DNA from: Aureispira sp. CCB-E
GTDB lineage: Bacteria; Bacteroidota; Bacteroidia; Chitinophagales; Saprospiraceae
Assembly: GCF_031326345.1 (NCBI RefSeq)
Contig: NZ_CP133671.1
Location: 2,976,001 to 3,040,000 of the forward strand
Length of the DNA: 64,000 nt
Reading direction: 5' to 3'
Shown here: in pieces, positions 1 through 9,300 of the stretch
Numbering within the stretch: position 1 is the stretch's first letter
Layout of the letters: every line of letters starts with the position of its first letter
Program-made: the position numbers and the translations under genes
The notes under the pieces: generated by a model
Databases searched by the model: none
Seen by the model: only the letters and a program-made list of their open reading frames with translations
What the model was told of the DNA's origin: nothing

Positions 1-151
1 AAGAATGCATGAACAGGCGCATCAATATAACAGAACTTACGAACAACAAATTCATCTAGATTTGCTTTTTGTGGCAAAAGAACAGCAGGCCATTACAGAA
101 GAAGAATCTAATAGATTAACCCCGATTTTAAACAAATTTTTAAACCATTAA
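1..151 (+). CDS. C-terminal end of an unknown protein (5' truncated by window edge)
   Basis: An open frame enters from the left edge (first full codon at base 2) and stops with TAA at 149-151. The visible 49 residues are rich in Gln, Glu and Leu, look helical, and end KFLNH. No family is recognisable from this fragment. It lies 11 bases upstream of the next gene on the same strand, so the two could be co-transcribed. The frame has no internal stop and codon use resembles its neighbours, which supports it being coding. Confidence 0.55.
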   Translation, partial: RMHEQAHQYNRTYEQQIHLDLLFVAKEQQAITEEESNRLTPILNKFLNH

Positions 152-162
152 AATATGAAATT

Positions 163-2136
163 ATGAAACAAATACTGTTAATACTTTTCCTCTGTTGTTG
201 GGGAGGAGTATTATTAAAAGGACAATCAATAACCTCGGTTGTTCCTAGCCAAAATCCAGTTCGAGGGGGGGAAGTGCTTACTGTGAATATCTCTGGAAGT
301 GGAACAAACTTTTCAGCAGGAAGTGCTAACTATATTGCTGCTATATTTGGTAGTACTAGTGTACATGGTATAGTAGATCTGAATACAGTTACGAATACCA
401 ATATGGATGTTACTTTTTATGTGCCTTGTGGTGTATGTGGCAATGCAGATTTATCTGTTACTACTCCTGCAAATGGGCAAATGACTTATGCGAATGCATT
501 TAGTGTTTCTTGTGGTCAGATTACGTCTGTTAACCCTAATGTAGGAACGGTAGGTCAAAACCTAACGGTAGGTATATCAGGTACAAATATGAATTTTGGT
601 CAAGGAAGCAATGCTGCTTGGGTGTATTTTTACGACCCAGCTACGGGCAATTATTTGTTCCCTAGTACCAATCCAGGCGGTACATCGAATAGTATAACAG
701 TTGATGTAAATATACCTCAAGGGACTTGCAATGGTTCTTATGATGTGATTGTCTATCCGGGTAGTAATTCTTGTGCCATTACGATGCCCAATGCGTTTGA
801 TGTTATTGGAAATACGGGACAAATTACAATGGTCAACCCTGATACTATTACTCCAGGGCAAACATTACCAATTACTATTTCAGGAACAGGGGTTAATTTT
901 CAACAAGGAAGTTTACTTGTTTATTTTAGAAAATCTAATGGTCAACGATTCTATGCGACAGCTAGTAATGTTTCAGCCAATAGTGTAACCGTTAATTACA
1001 CAACACCTAATTATATGTGTGGTGGAAGTTATGATGTTTGTGTAGAGCAGACACCAAATACTTGCCCAGTTTGCTTTGAAGATGGTTTGTATGTAAATGC
1101 TCAAAATGTTCCAGCGGTTATTACGAATGTAACTTCTAGCCCGTCTCCAGCACAAGGTGGACAATCATTAGTCCTTAATATTTCGGGAACAGGAATTGAT
1201 TTTACTCAAGGATCGTCTATGTATTTCATGTTGAGAAATACGGTAACAGGAGCGGGAGTAGGATCTTCTTTCAGTGCACCAATTTCAACTAATGAAGTTA
1301 TGGCGTACTTTAACTCAATGCCGTATGATTGTGGAAATTATGATTTGGAAGTTTATGTTCCAAATACTTGTTCAAATAATATTTTAACTTATAATAATGC
1401 TGTAACCGTAAGTAGTACATTGAATCCTGTATTGTATAGCGTCTATCCTTATCCATCACCGACAGCGGGTCAGTTGAGATTGCGTCTGTCTGGAGCAAAT
1501 ATTGACTTTACACAAGGTTCGTCTATGTTGTCTGTTCGTTTGGTTAGTCCTACAACAGGAACAGTGTTGACAGGTAGCAATATTATTCCAAGCAACTTTA
1601 GCAATTCTATAGCAACAGTTGATTTCACTCCTTCGGTAAATGATTGTGGTTATTATAATCTAGAAGTAATGAATGTTCCTGTTGGATGTGGAGGAACGAC
1701 AACAGTTGGTTACCATAGACTGGTAGGGGTAAATATTCGTCATTGTGCTAGTAATGCTCCTTCTTCTCTTACGACTCATTCTGGCGGAAATAACAATTCG
1801 ATAGTTTCTAAAGTGAATGATGGTCTTGATGGACTAGAAGGAGAGAATGATTTGCAGATATTGGATGCAACAGATGTTGGTAGTAATGGACTATTGGTTC
1901 AAGTATTTCCAAATCCAATGGACGAAGAAACTACTATTTTAGTAGAAGCAGAGGAACAAAAAGTGTTGAACTTTGCCCTTTATGATGTATTAGGTCAACA
2001 GGTAAAACAAGTAGAATTCAACTCGAATGAAAGACTTCAAGTGAATCGCGAAAATTTACCTGCTGGTATGTACATTTATAGAATTTTAGATGCGACAGGA
2101 AATCCACTTCATGTAGGTAAGTTAGAGATGAAATAA
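163..2136 (+). CDS. T9SS-exported protein with five TIG/Ig-like repeats
   Basis: A 657-residue secreted protein. An N-terminal signal peptide (residues 1-20, ending LLKGQ) is followed by five repeats of about 100 residues starting near residues 23, 119, 221, 320 and 424. Each begins with ITxVxPxxxxxGQ and continues with a SGTGxxFxQGS motif, like IPT/TIG immunoglobulin-like domains; paired cysteines recur in the later part of each repeat. A spacer (about 540-575) leads to a T9SS C-terminal sorting domain starting near residue 579 (VFPNPM, then YDVLGQ, then LPAGMYIYRI). In the family such tails direct export by the type IX system and surface attachment. The repeats suggest a structural or adhesive role; no catalytic motif is visible. 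Confidence 0.85.
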   Translation: MKQILLILFLCCWGGVLLKGQSITSVVPSQNPVRGGEVLTVNISGSGTNFSAGSANYIAAIFGSTSVHGIVDLNTVTNTNMDVTFYVPCGVCGNADLSVTTPANGQMTYANAFSVSCGQITSVNPNVGTVGQNLTVGISGTNMNFGQGSNAAWVYFYDPATGNYLFPSTNPGGTSNSITVDVNIPQGTCNGSYDVIVYPGSNSCAITMPNAFDVIGNTGQITMVNPDTITPGQTLPITISGTGVNFQQGSLLVYFRKSNGQRFYATASNVSANSVTVNYTTPNYMCGGSYDVCVEQTPNTCPVCFEDGLYVNAQNVPAVITNVTSSPSPAQGGQSLVLNISGTGIDFTQGSSMYFMLRNTVTGAGVGSSFSAPISTNEVMAYFNSMPYDCGNYDLEVYVPNTCSNNILTYNNAVTVSSTLNPVLYSVYPYPSPTAGQLRLRLSGANIDFTQGSSMLSVRLVSPTTGTVLTGSNIIPSNFSNSIATVDFTPSVNDCGYYNLEVMNVPVGCGGTTTVGYHRLVGVNIRHCASNAPSSLTTHSGGNNNSIVSKVNDGLDGLEGENDLQILDATDVGSNGLLVQVFPNPMDEETTILVEAEEQKVLNFALYDVLGQQVKQVEFNSNERLQVNRENLPAGMYIYRILDATGNPLHVGKLEMK

Positions 2137-2167
2137 TTCGCATCATTTTCGTTTCCCAAATGCTGTT

Positions 2168-2210
2168 AAAAAAGAAAAGACTATCCTTGTGGATGGTCTT
2201 TTCTTTTTTA
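2168..2210 (+). terminator. Rho-independent terminator after the TIG-repeat gene
   Basis: An inverted repeat of about 17 bp (AAAAGAAAAGACTATCC at 2170-2186 pairing with GGATGGTCTTTTCTTTT) has a 4-base loop and ends in a T-rich run. It lies about 30 bases after the stop of the plus-strand gene. Because the arms are A-rich and T-rich it could work in both directions, also serving the convergent minus-strand gene ending at 2255. Confidence 0.8.
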
Positions 2211-2254
2211 TAATCATAACAGAAGTAGTAGTTTGCTAGTGTTTGGGTAGTTGT

Positions 2255-3463
2255 TTACAAGTCTAAAAACTTTAAATATTCCATAATCATAGGTAGATTG
2301 GTTTTGATAAAGTAACCTGCGCCAGCCAAAAGTGCAGCTAAAATTAAGCCTGCCCATACAAAGTCTACTTTTTTGTAGACAAAGAAATAGAATTTGTCGC
2401 AAGAAAACCATATTGTAAATAACAATCCAATCCAGAACATACTACCAATACCGTATACCAATGCAATCGCTAAAACACTTAGGGCAGCAACCAAGGCAAT
2501 GGTTTCGGTCACTATTTTTTTTATAGGGTTGTCTTTGTAATTATAAATATAATTAATATAGAAAAGTCCTAAAAAAGAAACCATAGGAATCAACGAAGTC
2601 ATTCCTGTTTCAAAGACACGCAGGTGTGTTTTTAAAGCACTTAAAGTAGGAATGTACTGGGTGTAAAAAATTAACCATGATAAAAGTGTCAGTGCAAATG
2701 TGAATAGTGTTAATTTTAAAACAAACGGAGTGTCGTCTTTTTTGAAACCTAACATAATCAGTCCCGAGTCCATGAAAAAAAAGAAACCGATGCTTGAAAT
2801 AAATGAAGAAACACTCATGAATCCAACAAAAGCGTTGTTAAAAAAATAGGCAATCAACCCCCATAAAATGGTTAAAATCCAAGAGCCAATGGTGCGATAT
2901 ACAGTAGCTTTTGTTTTTCCTCTTCGTTTGTAAATGCTATAAGAAACCAAAGAACCCAATAGGAAAGAAGTAACCAAAACCGCATATTCGTTGTGAACAA
3001 CATACAAAAAACACAAGAGGCTTAGATAAGCCAGTGGTTCCCATGTTTTTTGAACGAAAGTACGAATTACATGGATAAGTTGCTGAACTGTTTTGTGATC
3101 AATAAGTGCTTTGATAATCTTCCCTAAAGGTGTTAAGATTATTTTTAGCAAAGGACCGAGAATAACCAGTAATAATAAAGCCGATATGACGTAAAACGCT
3201 GACCCAATCCAGTCAATTCGTTGAGCAGGAACAATTTGCTGAAGTTCCAAACCTTCTATATCAACTTGAAACTTCTCTGTAGCCAAGCGTTCTAAATAAG
3301 CCGTTTTTTCTTCAAAAACACTTTCAGAGATACTTTGCTCATTGTGCAAATCAATTAGTAAGTTGTATTGAGCTTGTAGCTCGGTAACGTCTTTAGGCTC
3401 ATAGTTATTGGCAAAAAGAGATAGAGAACTACAAAAAAAGAGAAATAGGAATAAGCGTTTCAT
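2255..3463 (-). CDS. Polytopic membrane protein of unknown function
   Basis: About 402 residues when started at the ATG at 3461-3463, which gives a clean signal peptide (MKRLFLFLFFCSSLSLFA); an upstream ATG at 3496 would overlap the preceding gene and add 11 residues in front of the signal. After the signal comes a soluble helical segment of about 60 residues, then roughly nine to ten hydrophobic helices ending close to the C-terminus. I do not recognise the family. It is the last gene of a minus-strand cassette after the GNAT/decarboxylase fusion and the QueC-like gene, with only 23 bases between it and the QueC-like stop codon, so a transport or export role for the cassette product is possible but speculative. 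Confidence 0.7.
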   Translation of the reverse strand: MKRLFLFLFFCSSLSLFANNYEPKDVTELQAQYNLLIDLHNEQSISESVFEEKTAYLERLATEKFQVDIEGLELQQIVPAQRIDWIGSAFYVISALLLLVILGPLLKIILTPLGKIIKALIDHKTVQQLIHVIRTFVQKTWEPLAYLSLLCFLYVVHNEYAVLVTSFLLGSLVSYSIYKRRGKTKATVYRTIGSWILTILWGLIAYFFNNAFVGFMSVSSFISSIGFFFFMDSGLIMLGFKKDDTPFVLKLTLFTFALTLLSWLIFYTQYIPTLSALKTHLRVFETGMTSLIPMVSFLGLFYINYIYNYKDNPIKKIVTETIALVAALSVLAIALVYGIGSMFWIGLLFTIWFSCDKFYFFVYKKVDFVWAGLILAALLAGAGYFIKTNLPMIMEYLKFLDL

Positions 3464-3486
3464 AATGGGGTGTTTTGGTGTGGTTA

Positions 3487-4137
3487 TCAGAGCCAACTGT
3501 CTTGTAAAAAACGAAATTCGTCGGGGTGTTTTTTTAGCACAGCATCTATTGTCTCACAAGTAGAACACTTATGACAGCGTTTTAATTCCCAATTGGCAGC
3601 TCCTTCTGGATATCGACAAGACCAAGTTAGCTTTAAGATGTTGGGTGGAATGGCTTTCATAACTTCGTATTTAAACATATTTTTAAGAGGAAAAACTATT
3701 TTAAAATCCTCTTTTTTTTGTTCGCTAACCAAGTATAATATTTTTTCAATTTGATCCAATCGGTCTTGAAAGCCTTCTTGCAAATAATCGTCTGCAATCG
3801 CTCCTTCAACCATTTCTGAAATTTCTGGATGCGCACGCAAACAAGTTGCCGCTGCAAAATTCACGGCTTCGCTATCCCAAATAGGAGGAGGACCCAATTG
3901 AGAATAGTCAAAAGAGAGTCGTTTGAATGTAAAATTCTGAATTCCCATCCTTCTCAACTCGTCAAGAATATGATGAACGGCTTGTTCTTCTTTTACGGTT
4001 CGGCTGGCACATTCGCCATTAATTAGATTTACTTTAAAAACAAGGAAATGTTCTTTAGGATATCGTGTTAGGGTTAGGTACAAACCTGCTGTGCTGTCAA
4101 TACCGCCAGAGAATGGAATTAAAGCTTTGTAAGTCAT
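3487..4137 (-). CDS. QueC-like ATP pyrophosphatase (PP-loop) with Cys4 zinc motif
   Basis: 216 residues from the ATG at 4135-4137; an in-frame ATG at 4218 would overlap the upstream gene. The PP-loop signature SGGIDST is at residues 10-16. Near the C-terminus, Cys174, Cys188, Cys191 and Cys194 (SCRYP, then RCHKCSTCE) match the four-cysteine zinc site of QueC, which makes 7-cyano-7-deazaguanine (preQ0) from CDG with ATP and ammonia. Length fits QueC. There is, however, no queD, queE or folE neighbour; the gene sits 32 bases after a GNAT/decarboxylase fusion. QueC-like proteins are also used outside queuosine synthesis, for example in DNA deazapurine modification and in Qat and CBASS defence. 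The true substrate is therefore open. Confidence 0.75.
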   Translation of the reverse strand: MTYKALIPFSGGIDSTAGLYLTLTRYPKEHFLVFKVNLINGECASRTVKEEQAVHHILDELRRMGIQNFTFKRLSFDYSQLGPPPIWDSEAVNFAAATCLRAHPEISEMVEGAIADDYLQEGFQDRLDQIEKILYLVSEQKKEDFKIVFPLKNMFKYEVMKAIPPNILKLTWSCRYPEGAANWELKRCHKCSTCETIDAVLKKHPDEFRFLQDSWL

Positions 4138-4169
4138 TGTTTTATCGTCTTTGCTTTGTTGTGTTATGT

Positions 4170-5981
4170 TTAATTTTTTTGGTAAAGTATGTATTCTTTG
4201 AAACCGCCCCTCATGCAATGATTGGAACTTGGAGAAGCGCCATAACCACCACTGTTTAGGAGTGCTAAATAATCCCCCTCTTCTACAAATGTTAGTGGCT
4301 TGTCTTCCGAAAAAAGATCAATAGGTTCGTTGATGTTTCCTGCTAGTGTGGCTTTAAACGTTTGGTTGCTTTTGGGAGCGATAAGAGGAACTGCCTCTAA
4401 GTTCATTTTATAGTAGGCGTATTCATTATTCATATTCATGCCTGTGTCAATGCCAACGAAGTATTTGCCCTTCTTTTCTTCAATGGTGTTTATTTGGGTA
4501 ATCAATATTCCTGCATCTTTGACCAAAAAGTCACCAGGTTCAAAAGCTAATCGCAAGCCTTTTTTGGCGGCATAGCGGCAAATAATAGAAGCCCATTCGT
4601 CCAAATCTAGAATTTGATCGCCTTGATTTTGTGGAACACCCAATCCGCCTCCTAGATTTAAAACTTCAACAGTGGGGAAAAGCTCAATAAAAGCATCAAT
4701 TACATCAAAAATACGCGGCAAACGTTGTAATTGATCACTTAAAAATCCAGAACCTGAATGGCAATGAACCGTTGTTACGACCAAATTGGAGGAATCAATA
4801 AGTGCTTTTAAAGCTGCCCATTGTTCTTGATAAATCCCAAATTTTACAATCTTGTTGCCAGAATATTCCAAATCTTGTTTGTAAGCCATGCCAATATCTG
4901 CGTTGATTCGAATACCAATTGCTCTAGTTTGATTAGAATTTAATTGAATGAAGCGTCGAATGGGGCTAATAGCATCAAAGTTTATTTTGATTTGAGGATG
5001 TTGTGTTAAAACAATTAAGTCTTGTTGTGACAAAGAAGTACCAGTATAAGTAATCTCTTGTTCTTGAAAGCCATGTTGAATCGCCCAGTCTAATTCATTG
5101 GGAGAACAAACATCAATCCCAATATTAGTTTGAGCTTTTAAATGACTTAATATGGCTGGGTGCCTATTGGCTTTCATTGCATAGTAAATGTTGTAAGCTA
5201 TAGCATGGGGATTTAAAGCAGCAGATAGAGATTGGTATTTGTCTAAAATACGTTGAATGTTATAGACATAAAATGGAGTTGGCTTGTTCTTAACAAAATC
5301 CACAAGATTGGTAGTAGCAAAATTTAAATAGCCTTTCTGATAATGCAAGTCCGAACGTTCCCACCAGTAGTTCTGTCTATTCTTATGGGGAGTATTGGTG
5401 TTATTATTATCAAAAAAACGAGCGTAGATAATAGCAGTACATTGACAAGGAGGCGTACCACAAATACTACATTCGTAATTATGCTGAATGCTTTCCATTG
5501 CCCAAAAATGAGGAACTTCCTTTAGTGGTTGACAGGCATTTTTTTCTAAAATCGAACCAATATGAGTGTTTGCTGATTTCCAAGCATCGCAAACAACAAC
5601 GGGTACTTTTTGTGATAAAAATTGTAAGCCATTTTTTACCAGAAAACTAGCAACTCCTTTGCCTTCAAAACGTCGATCCACAGCCGTTAGAGAACGATAA
5701 CCAATATAGTCGTAGTCTTTGAAGTAATCTAAAAACCATTGTTCTGCTTGTTTCATTTTTTGAGCCACTATCGTTCTATGGGAAATTTCCATTAATGAAA
5801 AGCCAATGACCTGATCGTTGTGTAAAACAATATGGCAGAATTGATTCGCTGCTTTTAAATAGGTTTCTAACAATATTGGGTCTAGAAAACCTACCCCTAG
5901 TTGTTGTTGACTAATAGCAAGCACAGTAGATAGGTGCTTTTTCTCTAAAAAGCTTAAAGAATATGAGATTGTTTGATGCAT
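4170..5981 (-). CDS. GNAT acetyltransferase fused to a PLP-dependent (LysA-type) decarboxylase
   Basis: 603 residues, two catalytic modules. Residues about 1-165 look like a GNAT N-acetyltransferase (motif A RRFEGKGVA at 103-111). A cysteine cluster C171, C174, C179, C181 links to a fold-III alanine racemase/decarboxylase domain from about 235. The PLP lysine is K270 (YYAMKANRHP). HSGSGF (408-413), the phosphate-binding GGG (444-446) and EPG (481-483) are present. The position where diaminopimelate and ornithine decarboxylases carry the catalytic Cys (CES motif) reads GNINEPID (548-555), with Asn instead of Cys; a different Cys is in SSNHCMRG (589). I infer acetyl transfer plus decarboxylation on an amino-acid-like substrate. 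First gene of a cassette with the QueC-like gene. Confidence 0.8.
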   Translation of the reverse strand: MHQTISYSLSFLEKKHLSTVLAISQQQLGVGFLDPILLETYLKAANQFCHIVLHNDQVIGFSLMEISHRTIVAQKMKQAEQWFLDYFKDYDYIGYRSLTAVDRRFEGKGVASFLVKNGLQFLSQKVPVVVCDAWKSANTHIGSILEKNACQPLKEVPHFWAMESIQHNYECSICGTPPCQCTAIIYARFFDNNNTNTPHKNRQNYWWERSDLHYQKGYLNFATTNLVDFVKNKPTPFYVYNIQRILDKYQSLSAALNPHAIAYNIYYAMKANRHPAILSHLKAQTNIGIDVCSPNELDWAIQHGFQEQEITYTGTSLSQQDLIVLTQHPQIKINFDAISPIRRFIQLNSNQTRAIGIRINADIGMAYKQDLEYSGNKIVKFGIYQEQWAALKALIDSSNLVVTTVHCHSGSGFLSDQLQRLPRIFDVIDAFIELFPTVEVLNLGGGLGVPQNQGDQILDLDEWASIICRYAAKKGLRLAFEPGDFLVKDAGILITQINTIEEKKGKYFVGIDTGMNMNNEYAYYKMNLEAVPLIAPKSNQTFKATLAGNINEPIDLFSEDKPLTFVEEGDYLALLNSGGYGASPSSNHCMRGGFKEYILYQKN

Positions 5982-6022
5982 AAGGTTGAAAACAGACTAT
6001 TCTAGTTAAATAGATGAGTTAA

Positions 6023-6030
6023 CAAATATA
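6023..6030 (-). promoter_or_regulatory. Possible -7 element for the GNAT/decarboxylase cassette
   Basis: On the minus strand this octamer reads TATATTTG, matching the Bacteroidota TAnnTTTG -7 element, 41 bases before the ATG at 5981. No TTTG at the expected -33 distance was found, so support is partial. Confidence 0.4.
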
Positions 6031-6249
6031 AAAATTAAAAAATAGGAACAGCATTATTGAGCCATCTCTTGTCTTAAAGTGAAAGAATATGACTTTATGT
6101 ATTTAAATTATTTGGTGATAATTTTGGAAGTGTTGTTAAAAGAAAAATATGGCTAAAAATATTTTATTTTGTCTTGTAAGTAATTGTTTTTTATGGATTT
6201 GTATTGTGAATTAGTTTGCTGAATCTTTTAAAATGCTCAAAAAGATGCT

Positions 6250-6280
6250 TTTGAGTTAAATAAGTAAAAGAATACTTTTG
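6250..6280 (+). promoter_or_regulatory. Bacteroidota-type promoter of the 11-repeat T9SS gene
   Basis: TTTG at 6250-6253 and TACTTTTG at 6273-6280 are separated by 19 bases, a full match to TTTG-N19/21-TAnnTTTG. Transcription would start near 6285, giving a leader of about 75 bases before the ATG at 6361. The rest of the 5982-6360 gap is A+T-rich and shows no gene. Confidence 0.7.
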
Positions 6281-6360
6281 CATCAAAATGTTTACTTTTA
6301 TCTACTAAATAATGTTTTTCTGTAATCAAAATGATTGCAAAGCAATTAAAACTACTAAAA

Positions 6361-9300
6361 ATGAAACTATTTTCTTTTCTTTTACTCTTTTGTACCCTGC
6401 AAATTAGTTATGGGCAGGGGGTAAGCTTAGCACAGGGAACTGCGCTTATCCATTCAGGGCAATCAACAGCCTTTGAGGAAAATAAAGGTCAAATTCGGGA
6501 TATAGAAGGCAATAGAGCACCCTATGTTCATTATCGTTACAAACAGGGAGGAACGAGCGTCTTTATGCTATCGACAGGAATTGCTTATCAGTTTAGCAAG
6601 GTTAACGATGTCAATGCTGCTAATTCAAATGATAATAAATGGAGGGAAGCCTCTCCGAAATCAGTTGATTTAGAAACTTACCGAATGGATATGCGTTTGG
6701 TTGGTGCTAATTCAAATGCTATTATTAAAGCGGAAGAGGAACAGGAGAATTACATCAATTATTACAATGAAAATAGACTAGACATTCATAGTTATGGTAA
6801 ATTAATTTACAAAGACATTTATCCTGGAATCGATTGGGTGGTATACACAACAGATAAAGGGTTGAAATATGACTTTGTAGTACATCCAGGCGCTGATCCT
6901 GCGCAAATTCAGTTAGCGTTTGAGCACCATGAAGGACTACAGCTTAATAAAAATGGTAGTTTTACACTATCGAATTCTATGGGAACAATTACAGAGCAGG
7001 CTCCTGTTTCTTTTCAAGGCAAAAAAGAAGTGCGTTCTTCTTTTGAGTTGGAAGGAAATAGCATTCGATTTAAGCTTGGCAATTATGACCCCACCAAAGC
7101 CTTGATAATCGACCCTAGCCTAATTTGGTCTACTTATTATGGAGGATCAGACTTAGACCGAATTACTGGTTGTGCTACCGATGCTAATGGAAATATTTTT
7201 GTATCTGGTTACAGTAGATCTACTAGTAATATCGCTTCAGGTGGTCATCAAAATGCACATGGAAGTGGCACTGAAGATGCGTTTTTGGTTAAATTTAATA
7301 GCAATGGCGTTCGTCAATGGGCAACGTATTACGGTGGTACAGGTAGTGATATAGGGAATGGTTGTGCTGTAGATCCCAGTGGCAATATTTACCTAGCAGG
7401 GTATACCCGTTCTACGAATAACATCGCTTCAAGTGGTCATCAAAATACGTATGGAGGTGGCGAAGATGCGTTCTTGGTCAAATTTAACACGAATGGTACT
7501 CGTCAGTGGGCAACCTATTATGGTGGTATAGGCAGTGATGTTGGAGATGGTTGTGCTATAGATGCCAATGGCAATGTCTTTATAGTAGGAAGAGCACAGT
7601 CTACTAGTAGTATCGCTTCAGGTGGTCATCAAAATATACATGGAGGAGGGACTTCGGATGCTTTTTTGGTAAAGTTTAATAGTAATGGTACGCGTCAGTG
7701 GGCAACCTATTATGGTGGTGCAGATACAGAAATATTTCTTAATTGTACAGCAGATGCTAATGGCAATTCGTATATAACGGGTATCACCCGTTCTGCGAAT
7801 AACATTGCTTCAAGTGGGCATCAAAATACCTATGGAGGTGGCGAAGATGCTTTTCTCGTAAAGTTTAATAGTAATGGCGTTCGTCAATGGGGAACTTATT
7901 ATGGTACTGCTGGTGATGATAATGGTAATGCTTGTGTTGCAGATGCCAATGGAAATATCTTTTTGATAGGTTCAACAGAATCTACTACGAATATGGCTTC
8001 AGGCGGTCATCAGAATACTTATGGAGGTGGTAGCCAAGATGCCTTTTTAGTAAAGTTTAATAGCAGTGGTGTGCGTCAATGGGGAACTTATTACGGAGGT
8101 AGTTCTTCTGATGTTGGCGGATATGGGACGATACATACCAATGGAAATATATTCTTAGGAGGTTTTTCGGCATCTACTAGTAATATCGCTTCAGGTGGTC
8201 ATCAAAATACGCATGGAGGTAGTCAAGATGCTTTTCTAGTTGAATTTAATACGAATGGTGTGCGTCAATGGGCAACTTATTTGGGTGGAAGTGCTAGTGA
8301 TATAGGGAGAGGTTGTGTTGTCGATGCCAATGGTCATGTTTATTTGGCAGGACACACAAGCTCTACAAGTGGTATTGCATTAAGTGGTCATCAGAATACT
8401 TATGGAGGTGGTTTTGTGGATGGGTTTTTGGCAAAATTAACAACAACTACAAGTACGGCTTGTAATCCAACAACCAACAGTATCTCTGCAACAGCTTGCG
8501 GTTCCTATACTTATAATGGACAAACCTATACCAATTCAGGAGTATATATGGATACCTTAACAAATGCTGGTGGGTGTGACTCTATCGTAACACTTAATCT
8601 GACGATTGGAGGAGCTACTTATGATGTATCCGCTATTACTTACACTTCAATAAATGCTACTGGTGGAACATCCGTTAATTTAGGAGATGATGCTTTAAGT
8701 GCAAGTCTACCAATTGGATTTGATTTTAACTTTTTTGGAAACACATACAATGATTTTAGAATTAGCTCCAATGGTTTTATAACATTTGGAACGAATACGA
8801 CTACTAGTGGTTGTTGTTCAGGGCAGGTATTGCCAAATACCAACCAACCTAATAACTTAATCGCTTTGTTTTGGGAAGATTTGTTGCCACCGAATGGAGG
8901 AACAATTCGTTACCTTACAGCAGGAACAGCACCAAATAGAGTTTTGGTCGTAGAGTTTGTTGACATTGAACATCACCCTAGTGGAGACAGTGTACAAGGG
9001 CAAATTCATATTTACGAAAGTACCAACATCATCGAAGTGCATGTTGCAAAACAACCGGCAGCAGGCAGACACACATTGGGAATTGAAAATGGAACAGGAG
9101 TATTGGGATATAGTGCGCCTAATAGAAATGGCATAGCATGGACCATTGCGACCCCTGAAGCTTGGCGTTTTGCTCCTGTTGTTGGTGGGGTAGACGTGCA
9201 AACGGCTTGTAGTAGCTACACTTGGATTGATGGAAAAACGTATACAAGTAGCAATAATACAGCAACACACATTATACAAGGAGGTTCTTGGACTGGATGT

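Noticed and set aside
2255-5981. Calling the QueC-like cassette a Qat anti-phage system
   Set aside because: Qat needs QatA (ATPase), QatB and QatD (TatD nuclease); none is present. Only the QueC-like gene would match.
6331-6360. Upstream ATG for the giant T9SS gene
   Set aside because: The signal peptide starts cleanly at 6361; the ten extra residues (MIAKQLKLLK) precede the leader and are not needed.
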